A DNA stretch of 64,000 bases from Purpureocillium takamizusanense (lineage: Eukaryota > Ascomycota > Sordariomycetes > Hypocreales > Ophiocordycipitaceae). Position numbers and translations under genes: made by a program. Location: assembly GCF_022605165.1 (NCBI RefSeq), contig NC_063078.1, positions 186,001 through 250,000 of the forward strand, read 5' to 3'. The notes below the pieces were generated by a model. That model searched no databases. It had not been told where the DNA came from and worked only from the letters and a program-made list of their open reading frames with translations. Shown here piece after piece: positions 12,370 through 23,359 of this stretch. The stretch's first letter is position 1. Each line of letters starts with the position of its first letter.

Positions 12370-14240
12370 ATGGCCGCCGATAATCCCACGCCGCCACCGT
12401 CCCAGCCCGAGGCGGCGGCGGCCGCTGCCAAACCCCTTGCCGCTGACGATGGCGCTGCAGCAGGCGAGGAGGGCGCCGGCCCGTCCAAGAAGGCGCTGAA
12501 AAAGGCCGAGGCCAAGGCCAAGAAGGAGGCGGAAAAGGCCCGCCGCGCTGCCGAGCACCAGGCCGCCCAGGCCGCCGCAAAGGCCGCCGCGGGCAACACC
12601 GAGGACCTGGCCAAGGACAACTACGGCGAGGCGACGCACCAGACCAAAGTTGACGCCGAGCGGGTCAGCCTGAAGAAGATTGGCGACGAGCACCTGGGCA
12701 AGACGATCAAGGTGCGCGGGTGGGTGCAGAACTCGCGCATGCAGGGCGCCAAGATGGCCTTTGTCGAGCTGCGCGAGGAGCGCAACTGGGCCATCCAAGG
12801 CGTCGTGGCGGCGAGCCCCGAGGGCAAGCCCGTCAGCCGCCAGATGGTCAAGTGGATCGGCGGCCTCAACCTCGAGAGCTACGTGCTCATCGAGGGCCGC
12901 GTCGAGAAGCCCCTCGAGCCCGTCAAGAGCGTTCGCGTCTCTAACTACGAGCTGCACATTTCCAAGTGCTACCTCATCGCCGCGGGGCCCGAGGTCCTGG
13001 GCATGGGCCTCGTCGTCGCCAACAAGGCCGTCACCAACTTTGACGACGAGGAAGCGCCTCAGGATGTCGCCGTCGAGGAGGCCCGCAAGGCCGTCGAAGC
13101 GACGAGCCTCGACAACGTGCCCAGCGCGAGCATGGCGACGCACCTCAGCAACCCTGCCATGCACAAGCGCGCTCCCGTCCAGCAGGCCATCGCCGACGTG
13201 CGCATGGCGACGCGGAAGCTGTTCGCCGAGTACCTCGACGCTCAGGGCTTCAACCAGTTCGAGCCGCCATGCCTCATCGGCGCCGCGTCCGAGGGCGGTG
13301 CCAACGTCTTCACCCTGCCTTACTTTGAGAAGAGCGCGTGTCTGGCGCAGTCGCCGCAGTTCTACAAGCAAATCGAGATTGCGGGCGGCCGCAAGCGCGT
13401 GTACTGCATCGGGCCCGTCTTCCGCGCCGAGAACTCTAACACGCCCAGACACATGACCGAGGTAGGGCTCACTCCTAACTAGATGGATGCATGACACCGA
13501 TTGAGGGCTGTGATCGGTGGCGTGGGGCTCTTCTCTGCGAACGGCATGCTAACGGATGACAGTTCACCGGTCTCGATCTGGAAATGGAAATCGAGGACGA
13601 CTACCACGAGGTGCGCGACATGCTCGAGGGCGTGCTCCTCTACATATTCCGCGGCCTTGCCGAACGGTGCGCCGAGCAAATCGCGCTGATCCGCACCATC
13701 TACCCGTCCGAGGACTTTTTGCTCCCGGAGGCGGGCAAGGAGGTGCGCCTGACGTTCGCCGAGGGCCAGGCGCTGCTGCGCGCCGAGGGCCCCGAGGAGT
13801 TCCGCAACGTCAGCGACGACGAGGACATGTCGACGCCGCAGGAAAAGGCGCTGGGGGCGATTGTGCGCAACAAGTACAAGACGGACTTTTACGTGCTCGA
13901 CAAGTTCCCCGAGGGCGCGCGGCCCTTCTATGCGCTCGAGGACCCGGCGGACCCCAAGGTGACCAACGCCTTCGACTTCTTCATGCGCGGGCAGGAGATC
14001 CTGTCGGGCGGGCAGCGTATCCACGTGCCGTCGCTGCTGGAGGCGCGGATCCGCAAGAAGGGCATTGACCCGGCGAGCCCGGGCATTAAGGAGTACGTCG
14101 ACGTGTTCAAGAGCGCGGGCGTGCCCCCGCACGGCGGCGGCGGCATCGGCCTCGACCGCGTCGTGGCCTGGTACCTGAACCTGCCGAGCGTGCATCTGGC
14201 GAGCTACTACCCTCGCACGCCGAAGCGGCTGCTGCCCTGA
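12370..14240 (+). CDS. DPS1: Cytosolic aspartyl-tRNA synthetase
   Basis: Charges tRNA-Asp with aspartate in the cytosol. Exons 12370-13461 and 13563-14240 encode 589 residues, close to other fungal enzymes. A lysine/alanine-rich N-terminal extension (SKKALKKAEAKAKKEAEKA, about residues 38-56) is the usual eukaryotic tRNA-binding appendage. The OB-fold anticodon-binding domain starts near residue 110 (IKVRGWVQNSR). The class II catalytic core follows, with FTLPYFEKSACLAQSPQFYK, motif 2 (VFRAENSNTPRHMTEFTGLD, spanning the intron) and motif 3 (GGGGIGLDRVV, near residue 554). The C-terminus TPKRLLP fits the family. AsnRS was excluded because motif 2 and the sequence before it are of the AspRS type. 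In motif 2, Pro replaces the first His of the yeast NTHRH. The gene follows KOG1 on the same strand. Confidence 0.96.
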
Positions 14241-14577
14241 GCGGAGTGGGGGGAGGAGAGGGCGGTGGGTGACGTATTCGAGGCTCGTAAAGGTGCATGG
14301 AGGAGCGTCTGTAGATGGAATGAGTGGAGACAAAGAGGCAGAGCCCGAGAGGAGGATCTTCAAGAAAAGCAGACTAGATAAAGGGTGATAGGACGCATAC
14401 AGTGACTGCATCCTCGATGGGCTTTGTGCCTGATTAAACCACACCGGCCGAGAGACACATGTACAGCGTCTTTACGGAGATGACTGTGTGGCCCGTAGTA
14501 TGTAGCCCCTACTCGGCAACGTCCGTTGTTGTTCCCCAGCGCGGCAACGTGAAGCACAGGCACAACAACGTTGCGTC

Positions 14578-14618
14578 CCTCCTCCTCCTCCTCCTCCTCC
14601 TCCTCCTCCTCCTCCTCC
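14578..14618. repeat. CCT trinucleotide microsatellite
   Basis: About 13 tandem CCT units in the interval downstream of the aspartyl-tRNA synthetase gene. They create spurious poly-Glu, poly-Leu and poly-Ser frames. Confidence 0.95.
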
Positions 14619-16619
14619 ATGGCCCATCCCTCCCTGAGAGATCCTAGGACGGCACGCCACGCCCCTAATCGGTGCGAAACGATACGATTACACTATGACG
14701 GGGCAGGCTCTCACTTTCCTCTCATGTCCTGCCGTTGCGTCGTCCTCACTGCTACGAGTTACTGCTTTTCTGTCCACCTTGCCCGCCCTGCCGGACTGTT
14801 CGAGGGTCCGGGAGGCAGGAGGGCGAGGGCGCGATAGATCCATGGCCGGGATATGGTTGCTCCTGGTGCGCCGCGTGCCATCATGAGGCAAGGGGGGGGG
14901 GGGTGGCTGTACCATCATGCAAGTGCCGGAAGTGGTGTATTCTACTCTCCGGGCGTCTTGCCGCGCCTTCCTTGGTACTGACTTTTTTTCGATCCCAAAT
15001 TCCTTGTTTGAATTTCATTGCATTATATGGCATGCCAGGAGGTAGTCGATCCCCCCCTTCTCCTTTTCTTGGCCGTGACAAGATTTGATTTACGGTAACC
15101 AAGCCAAGCAGAAAGGGAGCGCCCTCCAACAACAGCAACAAACAGCCGTGCGCGCATCTCCGAGGCCATGTCTGGGCGACGGGCCCCCCCGTGACTTGAA
15201 CCTGACCTGGAAAGCACAATCATCGCTACCGAAGAGCGAGATCTTGACTGTACATTTTTGAGGTTGACTGGCGTTGGCTCCCGCCGGCCATTTTCAAAGT
15301 CATGTTCACGTCGGTTGTGGTTGCAGCACCAGCACCAGACCGAGCTGCTCCTCAACCCCCACCCCTCTTTCCTGTGACCCAAGCCCGTCTGTCTGCTTGG
15401 CAAGGCGACTTGCCCCACGGAAGCAGCAGAAAGTTACGGCCAAGATGGACCCAACGCGGCGGACGGGAGGGCGGAGCCCCTGATGCAACGCCACGTTACC
15501 AGGTAGATGGTACCGTCACGCGCCTGCTTTCCTCAATGGGGAGTGCTAAGACGACTAGGATTATACTTTGCGCTACGTACGCACCGCGTACAAGCAGCCC
15601 CGGATCGGAGCATTTTGGTTGTGCACAAAGAAAAAGAGTGAAATCAAAAAGGGCGGCGTTTCGACTCTGGACCCTTTTGGGCTGAACCGATAATGGCCGA
15701 ACGGGTTGCGCGCTTATGGTTGATGCGAGGTTGGACCATGATACCCGGCCGAAACCCTCATCATCGATCGCCTCTGCGCAGAGTGCATCATCTCCAATGA
15801 CGCGCGTGCCTCGAGTCTTGAGGCTCGGGAGTCGTGCCCCGATCATTGGGCCTGTTGGTCTGCCCAGCCTCCGTACGTACACACTGCTGGCCGGGGGTTA
15901 CAACGGGCGCCGTTTTCAAACAGAAACTTCTAGACTCCAGAGAAGTACGTAGCACAACGCGGCTGGACCGAGTCGAACGACGGGATTCAAGGTCCCATCC
16001 CACCCCGGGAGACGGATCCGAACACGCGCGTATCTGGCGCGCGTCGATCTCTCCCTCCTTCCCCTTGCCTTTATGCCATGACGCCAGTGTCAGTCAGTCG
16101 GGAGCTATCCCTGCCCATACGCGACGGCACCAGAGGATGCTATGCTGGGCGATGGTACGATCGACGTCGAACAGGGTGGGTGGTGGTCCAGTCTGTCATC
16201 ATCAGCAGCTGCCTCGAGCCCATGGCAGTGGAGAGCCAAGAGGCGGCACCGGCAGCGGTAGCGGTAGCGACAGGTAGCCCGGTACGCAAAACGCCAAGTC
16301 GCGATCCGACGTCGGGTCGCCCGTAGCCGCAGCGCGGTCTGGAGAAGGTGTCGAGGTGAGGTTCGTTGATGTTGGACGTCGCGACATGGAACATTATAAG
16401 GTTTGGGCCCCACCGGATACCAGGCAGTCAGTGCGCGCGGCGCGCCTAGGCGGAGGGCGCGATCTGTCCCTCGAATGATGGATGGGGCCAGACAGGGCCA
16501 GACAGGCTCTTGGCCCTTGTCTTTCGGTATATCGACGTCACCACCTTGGCTTTGTGCGTGACTAGTAGTGGAGAGAGAGGGCGCGTGGTCGGCTTCGTTG
16601 CTTCTACTACCGGCTTGGC

Positions 16620-17400
16620 TTTAGTACCTTAGTGCCTAGTAGTGCGAAGTACTACCTCTGGGTGAACTACTAACTAAGGTACTGGCTGCTGGTAGAGGCC
16701 AGAGTACCTAGGGCAGCGCGAACGGCGGCTGGCGGATGCCGCGTGCCGACGACGGCGCGGGCATTTGTGGGTTGGGGCGGGCGGCAGACAGATGCAAAGC
16801 CGCCGCGCGGGAAGGCGATGGATGGCGTGGCTGCCGCGGTGTTTTGCGTCGTTGAATTAAGGTACTGTAGGTAGTTGGCTGGCTGCGCATGGCGGCAATT
16901 GCACAACAGCCGAAACCCAAGGACATGCGATGCGGGACTGGTGGCCCGCCGTGCAAGGTACCAACACAACTTGCAATGCAATCCATGTTAGTACCGCCCG
17001 GGTGCGCCAACAGCCGCTGTAGCCGCGCGGTCTCCCGGGCCACCATCCCCGTCCGCTCAGAGGTACTTCGTGTACTGCACAGTACGGGCAGGTACCACAT
17101 CCCAACTCAAATGGGCGGTCCAGCGCGCAGGCCGCATGGAACCAAGCTCCCAACACCATGGGCTGTCCACATGGTCCGTCGACTCACTCATCATCATCAT
17201 CATCACCATCAGCGGTCCGCTGAAGGCTAACAGGGTTAGACATACGAAGTACTAGTAGCAGGCTCCGTGCCCATCGGCGACGAGCCGTTCTATGTCGAGG
17301 TGCCGCGGGCCCCCGGCCCAGCTGTGCGCGATCTTGCCGCCTCCCAGATGCTCCCGCCTCCTAAGTAACTACTAAACCTAGTAAGTTCCTTAGTGCCGGC
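16620..17400. repeat. Patches of degenerate TTAGTACCTAGTA-type words
   Basis: Words built from CTTAGTAC, TACCTAGTA, AGTACTA and ACTAAGGTAC recur densely at 16620-16685, 17245-17262 and 17355-17395. They recur elsewhere in the window, most strikingly at 58320-58410. They overlap in both orientations and look like short dispersed repeats rather than one element. Nothing else about them can be said from this window. Confidence 0.5.
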
Positions 17401-19109
17401 CGGTAGCCATGGTCAGGCTCGGCAGGCGGAGGAGGCTATACATACTACACCATCTCGATCTACTGGAAGCCCGGCTTCACTCGCCGCCCGCATCATACTT
17501 TAGCCAAGGGGGGGTTACCGGAGAGCACAGGATCTGGATCGGTGGCTGCACTCGACGTGCCGAGGCATCGATGATGCCTTCCAGCATCAACGCAAGGTAC
17601 AGTATACGGAGGTACTGTCGAGTCGGGGGTGGCGGGCAGCCAATCTCATCAGTTGCCTTTCTGCTTGGCAACTCGGAGCCGCTACCGCCACTCACGACAG
17701 GTAAAGTACTCCACTGGATTAGGTTGGGACAGTGCGTGCGCGGAGCATGGAATGGAAAGAACGCGGCCGCTGGGCGCCCAATGCAGCGGTCACGGCGGAT
17801 GGGGCCCCTATCAGTACTACCTTACCTAGTAGTAGCGACGGGAGGCGAGAGCCCGGCCGGGGTGGGGGTTTGGTCAACGGCTCCAGGGCTCCGGGGATCC
17901 GCTGCCCCTCTCGACCCTAGTGGAGGTACCCGACCTGCCTAAGGGTAGGGGGGCCACCCAACGTCCTGACTTGGCAGCGCCGCCCGGCTTCCAATGCCAC
18001 CATGCCCACCCTGGCCTGCGACCATCGTGGTCTGGTCCCTTCCATTGCGTGTGCTGCTGCTGGTGCGCGCGCAACGGCTGGCCCGATTTATATTCGGCGG
18101 GCCAGGCAAGCCCCAAAGTCAAAAAGTGAGATGGAAGAGAAAGAACGGTGAATCGCAGCGTGCATACGTCTACGTGAACCAATACTTACACCGTCTTCGT
18201 ATCAACAAACGTCGTGCCGTCGTCATCCCCAGACTTCCCAAGTGCTCCTCGCTCCCACCACCGTCACTGTCACACGCAGTCACCGTCATCATCGCTGTCA
18301 ACATCGCCTCCGACGCCATCTCCGCCGCCGCCCGCCCGTCCGCCCGCTGCCCTCCTGCTCGTGGTGGTGGAACCCCGAGTTCCTCCATTGTTCCGCCACA
18401 GTCCTACGCACGCACGCACGTCCTTTGACACCCCCTTCCCGCCCACTCTCCTCCTCTTCTCGTCCTCCCGCCGCCGAATCGCCGTCTCGGCTCCGCGCCA
18501 AAAAAAAAGTCAAGCCGTGCCAGTTTCTCCGTTCCAACGTTAGACGCCCGCCCAAGACAGGACTGAGCTGACTTGTCCGCGTCCCACCGTTCGCCCGCCC
18601 GCCCGCCCGCCAGCGTACTGCCTCCGCGCGCGCACCCGGCACCCTACCGTGCTAGTAACAAATAACGTTAGTTGGCCAAGGTCCAAGCAAAGCACTCGCA
18701 GCGCCGCCTCTTTCTGTCGACTTCTTCCCGCGCATCGGTGCCAGCTCTCGCCGATCCATCATTACCACCACCACCACCACCACCACCATCACCACCTACT
18801 GTACCACGTCCTGTCTCCATTTCATCTCGTCCCTTTCCCCGTCCATTGCATCCATCAAGAACCGTCCATTTTCTTCCCTCTTGAACCGACCCGCCCCCGC
18901 CTACATCGTTACACACCCCGCGCATTCAGCATCTGCGGCCTAGCTCTCCATCCATCCGCTCGGTAACCAGATCCCGCCGACGCGTCATCCCCGCTGCCAG
19001 TTGGTGCCTGGAAGAAGTTTCCCGTATCGGCAGCAGCCAACGACAACAACAAACGGCAGCGGCGGCGGCGGCAGAAGCAGCAGTAGCAGCAGCAGACACA
19101 GAGCGAACC

Positions 19110-20585
19110 ATGGATTTCACGGGGCAGTACGCCTTTGCTTCGGCGCCGCCCTACTCGTCTTTTGCGCCCATCCCGCCTCTCACGCCGGGCCAGTCGGGAC
19201 CATCCGACGAGTACACTCACACAACGCCCGTCAGTACCCAGTCCCCCTCCCTCTCTCCTGAGCATCGTGCATGTCCCATCTACGCAGTTACATGCATGCA
19301 CAACCGAGATCGTGGCCCAGCGAAGCGTTCGGCAGTTGCTTCTCCATCTCTCGCGGCGGGGTACTGCAGTGTGCCGCCGCAGCCGCCGCCCAACCGGCTC
19401 GCAAAACCCCGCGAGCTGGGCTTGATTCTGCTGGTGGCGGCGGCGCCGCATTCATTACCCGAGCATTACCATAGCCACGACCCCTGCTTCTCGTCCCTCG
19501 ACGACGATGGCGCCTGCGCCTTGTTCGGCACGACGCAGGGCCTGACCTCGCGCGAGAGCCGTCTCCATTCATTCCCGTCCAAAAGAAAAATCCAAAAAAA
19601 ATCGCATCCGCTGACGCCTCCTTCGCACAGGACTCCTTCGAGGCCATCCCCGCCGCTGAGCCCTTCCATGCCTTCAACATCCCAAACGGCTTCGCCGGCA
19701 ATGGCCATCATGGCTTCGTCGGGCCCCCGACCCCGCCGAACCAGAATGGCGTCAACCCGGGCTACCCCCAGCATCAACAACACCAACAACAACACCAGCC
19801 TCTGGCCCATCAGCGCCAGCCCGCTCTCTCGAGGAGCGTCAGCTCAAACGGGACCATGCCCGGCCCCAAGAGCGACATCGGCGCCGACGACTCGGGCGGG
19901 GCGCGTGGTGGCAGCGAGGACGACGATAACCTGACGCCCGCCCAGTCGAGGAGAAAAGCCCAGAACCGAGCTGCGTACGTCCCCTTTCCAAAAAGGATCC
20001 CTGCTACGTCTACATGTTACTGACGCTTGACCCGCTCCCACCCTCCACAGCCAGCGAGCGTTCCGCGAGAGAAAGGAAAAGCACGTCAAGGACCTCGAGA
20101 CCAAGCTGGCCAGCCTCGAGGCCGCCCAGCAAGAGGCCTCGGTCGAGAATGAGCGCCTCAAGCGCGACCTGCAGAAAATGTCCACAGAGAACGAGATTCT
20201 GCGCGCCACCTCGTCCATGGGGGCCGGCCACGGCGGCCAGCCGAGCTCCCACCACCACTCCCCCTCGCCGCCCATCACCACGGCCCCGATGAGGTACAAC
20301 CCCACCGACTTCTACTCCAACGTGCTCCAGAACCACGCCAACAAGCACCCCTCGCACCGCATCACCACGTCGGACCAGGGCGAGCGCCTGCTCGCCGCCG
20401 GCGCGACGTGGGACTACATCATCGCCACCGACCTCTTCAAGCGCGGCCTCGTCGACGTGGGCGGCGTCAGCGAGCATCTCAAGGACTGTGCCCGCTGCGA
20501 CGGCCAGGGCCCCGTCTTTGCCGAGTCGGATATCCTCCGCGCCATTGAGCATAGCGTCGCGAGCGGCTCCGACGACTTGTTATAG
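19110..20585 (+). CDS. Yap/AP-1-like bZIP transcription factor
   Basis: A DNA-binding regulator of the fungal Yap family; such factors control stress responses or secondary metabolism. Exons 19110-19229, 19631-19974 and 20051-20585 give 332 residues. The basic region RRKAQNRAAQRAFRERKEKH (spanning intron 2) has the NxxAQxxFR signature of Yap proteins, followed by a leucine zipper with repeated heptads (about residues 160-200). The N-terminus is Pro/Gln-rich. The C-terminal domain (TWDYIIATDLFKRGLVDVGG, then CARCDGQGPVF and a Ser/Asp-rich end) is conserved in a fungal bZIP subgroup. The two cysteines here are spaced C-x2-C, unlike the cysteine-rich domains of Yap1. Intron 1 is unusually long (401 bp), so a hidden exon or alternative splicing cannot be excluded. 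I cannot assign a specific orthologue such as RsmA with confidence. Confidence 0.9.
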
Positions 20586-21961
20586 TCGCGCGGCTCGCCT
20601 TGACCTGGCCTCGACCCTGGCCTTGGCCTAGAACGGCAGGTGATGCGCCGTGGGGGGGGCCATGCCACCAAGGTGGGAAGAGGCAAAGTACCTAGTAAAA
20701 GGAGGCATGATTTATACAGAGGGCAGGCGCGGCAGGCGCGCGTCGGGTTTGGGATACGATTTTTGGGACGAGTTTGCATGAGCGTGCGGTGTGTGGGTGT
20801 TAAAATCGGGCAGCTTTGTTTCTTCTGGCGTTGGGATCACTCGTTTTGTCGGGACACGGGCCACCACATGAGACGGGACGGGAGCGTAGCTTACTCTGGC
20901 GTTGCCCTTTCCTTCCGTCTGGTGTTTCGTGTTCCTTCCATCGAGGCTGGTGCGAATACGGGGGGCAAATGTCACTTGGATGACTGCAATGACCCGAGCA
21001 GCAGAAGGGGGGCAAGGGGGAGAAGGGAGATGGGGCAGTGTGCCACGACTGGCTGGTTCTGGCTCATGCCTCTGGCATCTTGACGACTAGCAAGCTATTT
21101 ACTCGCTCGTTGGGCCCCCCCGCGTCACCATCCGCTCGTCATCTCGTACTGACATGTAGGTCGTGTCATGTCATGTCTTTGTCCTCGTCTCTCTCGTCTT
21201 GATCCTCGTTCTCGTCTGTCGTCTTGCGTCTTGGTCCTCACCTTCGTTTTTTGGTCCCACTCTTCTTCTTCTTCGTCTTCTCCCCTTTACTCTCGCTGTG
21301 CCGTCTGCGCTCCTCCTCCTTCCTGAAGCTTGCTTGCTCGCTCGCCATACCAAAAACACACGAGACTTTGTGAGACTCGAAAATCAAACGCTCTATACCT
21401 CCCTCCCTGCTGTCAAAGCCTATTCGAACCAAGGTAAACGAAATGAAACTCTCTGCCACCCGCCCCGAAACAAAATCCGATGCAGAACCCGGCCCAGCGC
21501 ATGAGAAGCCGCCGTGGAAAAAAAAAGACGGGGTGAAAGGCAGTCCTCTAAAAACTCCGTGGCCCAACCCCAGTAGACGGGGGAGAAAACGAAAGCAGTG
21601 CGCTGCCTTTTCTCGCCTGCGCCGTGATAAGGTACTGCTAAACCAACGACTGTAGTAGTAAAGATACGAGGCACCATGAAGCGTGGGGAGATTTGAGCAT
21701 GCTCGTGGCAGGCCCTCGGGCTCCCTCCCCGCCCACGCCGCCGCTGCTGCTGCCGCCGCCGCATCGCTGTCAAAAATTCATCTTACATGACTGACCATTA
21801 CATCCCCAGGTACTCGATCGCATCGAGTACCTCTTTTCAACAACACCTGCCATCTGTTGAGCTATTCATCTCGTCTTGCGGCCCTATGGCCCCGTATGGC
21901 GTGGTCCTGGCATCGCGTCGTGCTCCCCGGCCAGTCCGGGAGGGTCTGACGCGGTCTTTGC
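20586..21961. other. Convergent 3' intergenic region
   Basis: About 1.4 kb between the bZIP gene and the phosphotransferase gene, which converge. It is T/C-rich (21165-21300) and probably contains both 3' untranslated regions. No gene visible. Confidence 0.6.
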
Positions 21962-23359
21962 CTAAAACTTCTTTGTCTTGCCGTTGGAGATTGGGTTACC
22001 ACTCTCGTCGTAGTGGTGCTTGATGGTGAGGCACCAGATGTCGAGGTAGTCGCAGATGGTAACGATGACGTCAACGGCGAAGCTGCCGTAGACACCGAGG
22101 GCGGTGCCAAACATGAGGAAGACAAAGCCGACCTGGTACTCGCCGTCGCCAATGGAGCTGGGCCAGCCGAAGCCGTATCGCTGCTGAAGGAAGGGGCCGA
22201 GCGCGTCGACGACGCCAAACACCAGCGGGATGCCGAGGACGTTCCAGTAGGGGAAGCGCATCTTGGTGAGGTGGGCGGTGATCATCTGGCCGACGCTGTA
22301 GGCATTGACGAGGCCGGCAAAGAGCACAAATGGGACGAGATGGTTGTGCAGGATGTCCTCGTTGAGGAACAGATACGCGACGATCAGGACCCACATGCCG
22401 AAGAAGGGGAGCAGGCCGAGCAGCGCACCGCGGGAGCGGTCGCCCTTGGCGCGGCGAGCGCGGATGACGTTGAGCGAGGACTCGACGGTGTTGAGGACGA
22501 GGACGACGGCACCCTGGACCAGGTACCAGTCGGTAAAGGACAGTTCGTAGACCATGGGCGGGATGCCGAGATCCTGGGGGACGCCGAGGGTGCGAAGCAT
22601 GCTCCGCTGCCAGATGTGGGCGCCGCCAAGGAAGCCGGTGAGGGCGTAGACGGCGACGAGGATGAGAACGCCCTCGACGGGTCCGTTGACAATGCCCAGG
22701 GTCAGCGTCTTGGTATGGTATTCGTCCCAGGTCTGTACGTAAAAGGTGAGGAGCGCTATTGCGACGTGTTAGCACGGGTGAAGCCAAGCATGACACGACA
22801 CGGCAGGTCACGTCGACGCCGGAGGGTGGTGGCTCACATGCGAACAGGGTCGCTACCGTCTTCCAGCCCTGACCCATATTTTGGGAGGCGGCGAAGATGA
22901 GAACCTCGAGACTGGTGTTGAGCGCGTCCACGCCATGGTCGAACAGCTCGCCGAGGGGACCGGACTGCTTGGTTCGTCGACTAGACAGGTGGGTGGGTGT
23001 CAGCAGCGAAACTGCGCGTTGCGGCCAATGCAATTTGCAGCAAAGACTCACGCCTGGGAGCCATCGACGGCGTCAAAGGTCTGGTATAAGAAAAGGCCGA
23101 GAGCCCAGCTGTAGTAGACCCAGCTGGGGCAGTCGTGGTCGAGGGTCGGGTTGTACCACAGCAGCGTCAAGACGTTGACGACGACGAACATGAAGCCGGT
23201 CAGGGTGATGAGGTTCGGCGCTATCCACATGGGGAAGCACTTGATGACGAAATTTGTGTAGAAGGGCTTCAAGATGTACTTGGACACGAGCGAACGGTCG
23301 ACGGCGGAGTACTTGTACTCCCGGAGCGCCGGGAGGTTCTTTTGACGGACGTAAACCAT
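21962..23359 (-). CDS. sn-1,2-diacylglycerol choline/ethanolamine phosphotransferase (CDP-alcohol type)
   Basis: Last step of the Kennedy pathway: transfers phosphocholine or phosphoethanolamine from the CDP form to diacylglycerol in the ER membrane. Exons on the minus strand: 23359-23052, 22980-22838 and 22755-21962, giving 414 residues, normal for the family. The CDP-alcohol phosphatidyltransferase signature DG-x2-AR-x8-G-x3-D-x3-D is complete (DGSQARR, then GELFDHGVD) and is split by intron 1. The rest is a series of hydrophobic segments, about eight, with the polar tail HHYDESGNPISNGKTKKF. Whether it is CPT1-like, EPT1-like or dual cannot be read from the sequence. The RNA polymerase gene lies divergently 3 kb away with no evident link. 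Confidence 0.95.

Larger units (their letters stand above)
14241..19109. other. Long gene-free interval before the bZIP gene
   Basis: About 4.9 kb. It holds a CCT trinucleotide tract (14578-14618), a run of 12 G (14892-14903) and several patches of CTTAGTACCTAGTA-type words (16620-16685, 17340-17400, 17810-17835). From about 18200 the plus strand becomes rich in C, CA and CT, with a CAC tract near 18765-18787. This looks like the promoter and leader of the bZIP gene. No supported gene or tRNA. Confidence 0.55.

Noticed and set aside
12235..13497. 420-codon open frame antisense to aspartyl-tRNA synthetase
   Set aside because: It is the shadow of a GC-rich, codon-biased gene. Its protein is Leu/Arg/Val-rich with no family resemblance, while the sense strand has all synthetase motifs.
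14360..14660. Poly-Glu, poly-Leu and poly-Ser frames
   Set aside because: They are translations of the CCT microsatellite in three frames.
22013..22900. 295-codon open frame antisense to the phosphotransferase
   Set aside because: It crosses both introns of the sense gene and has a composition (Asp/Glu/Gly/Ala) expected from reverse reading of membrane-protein codons.
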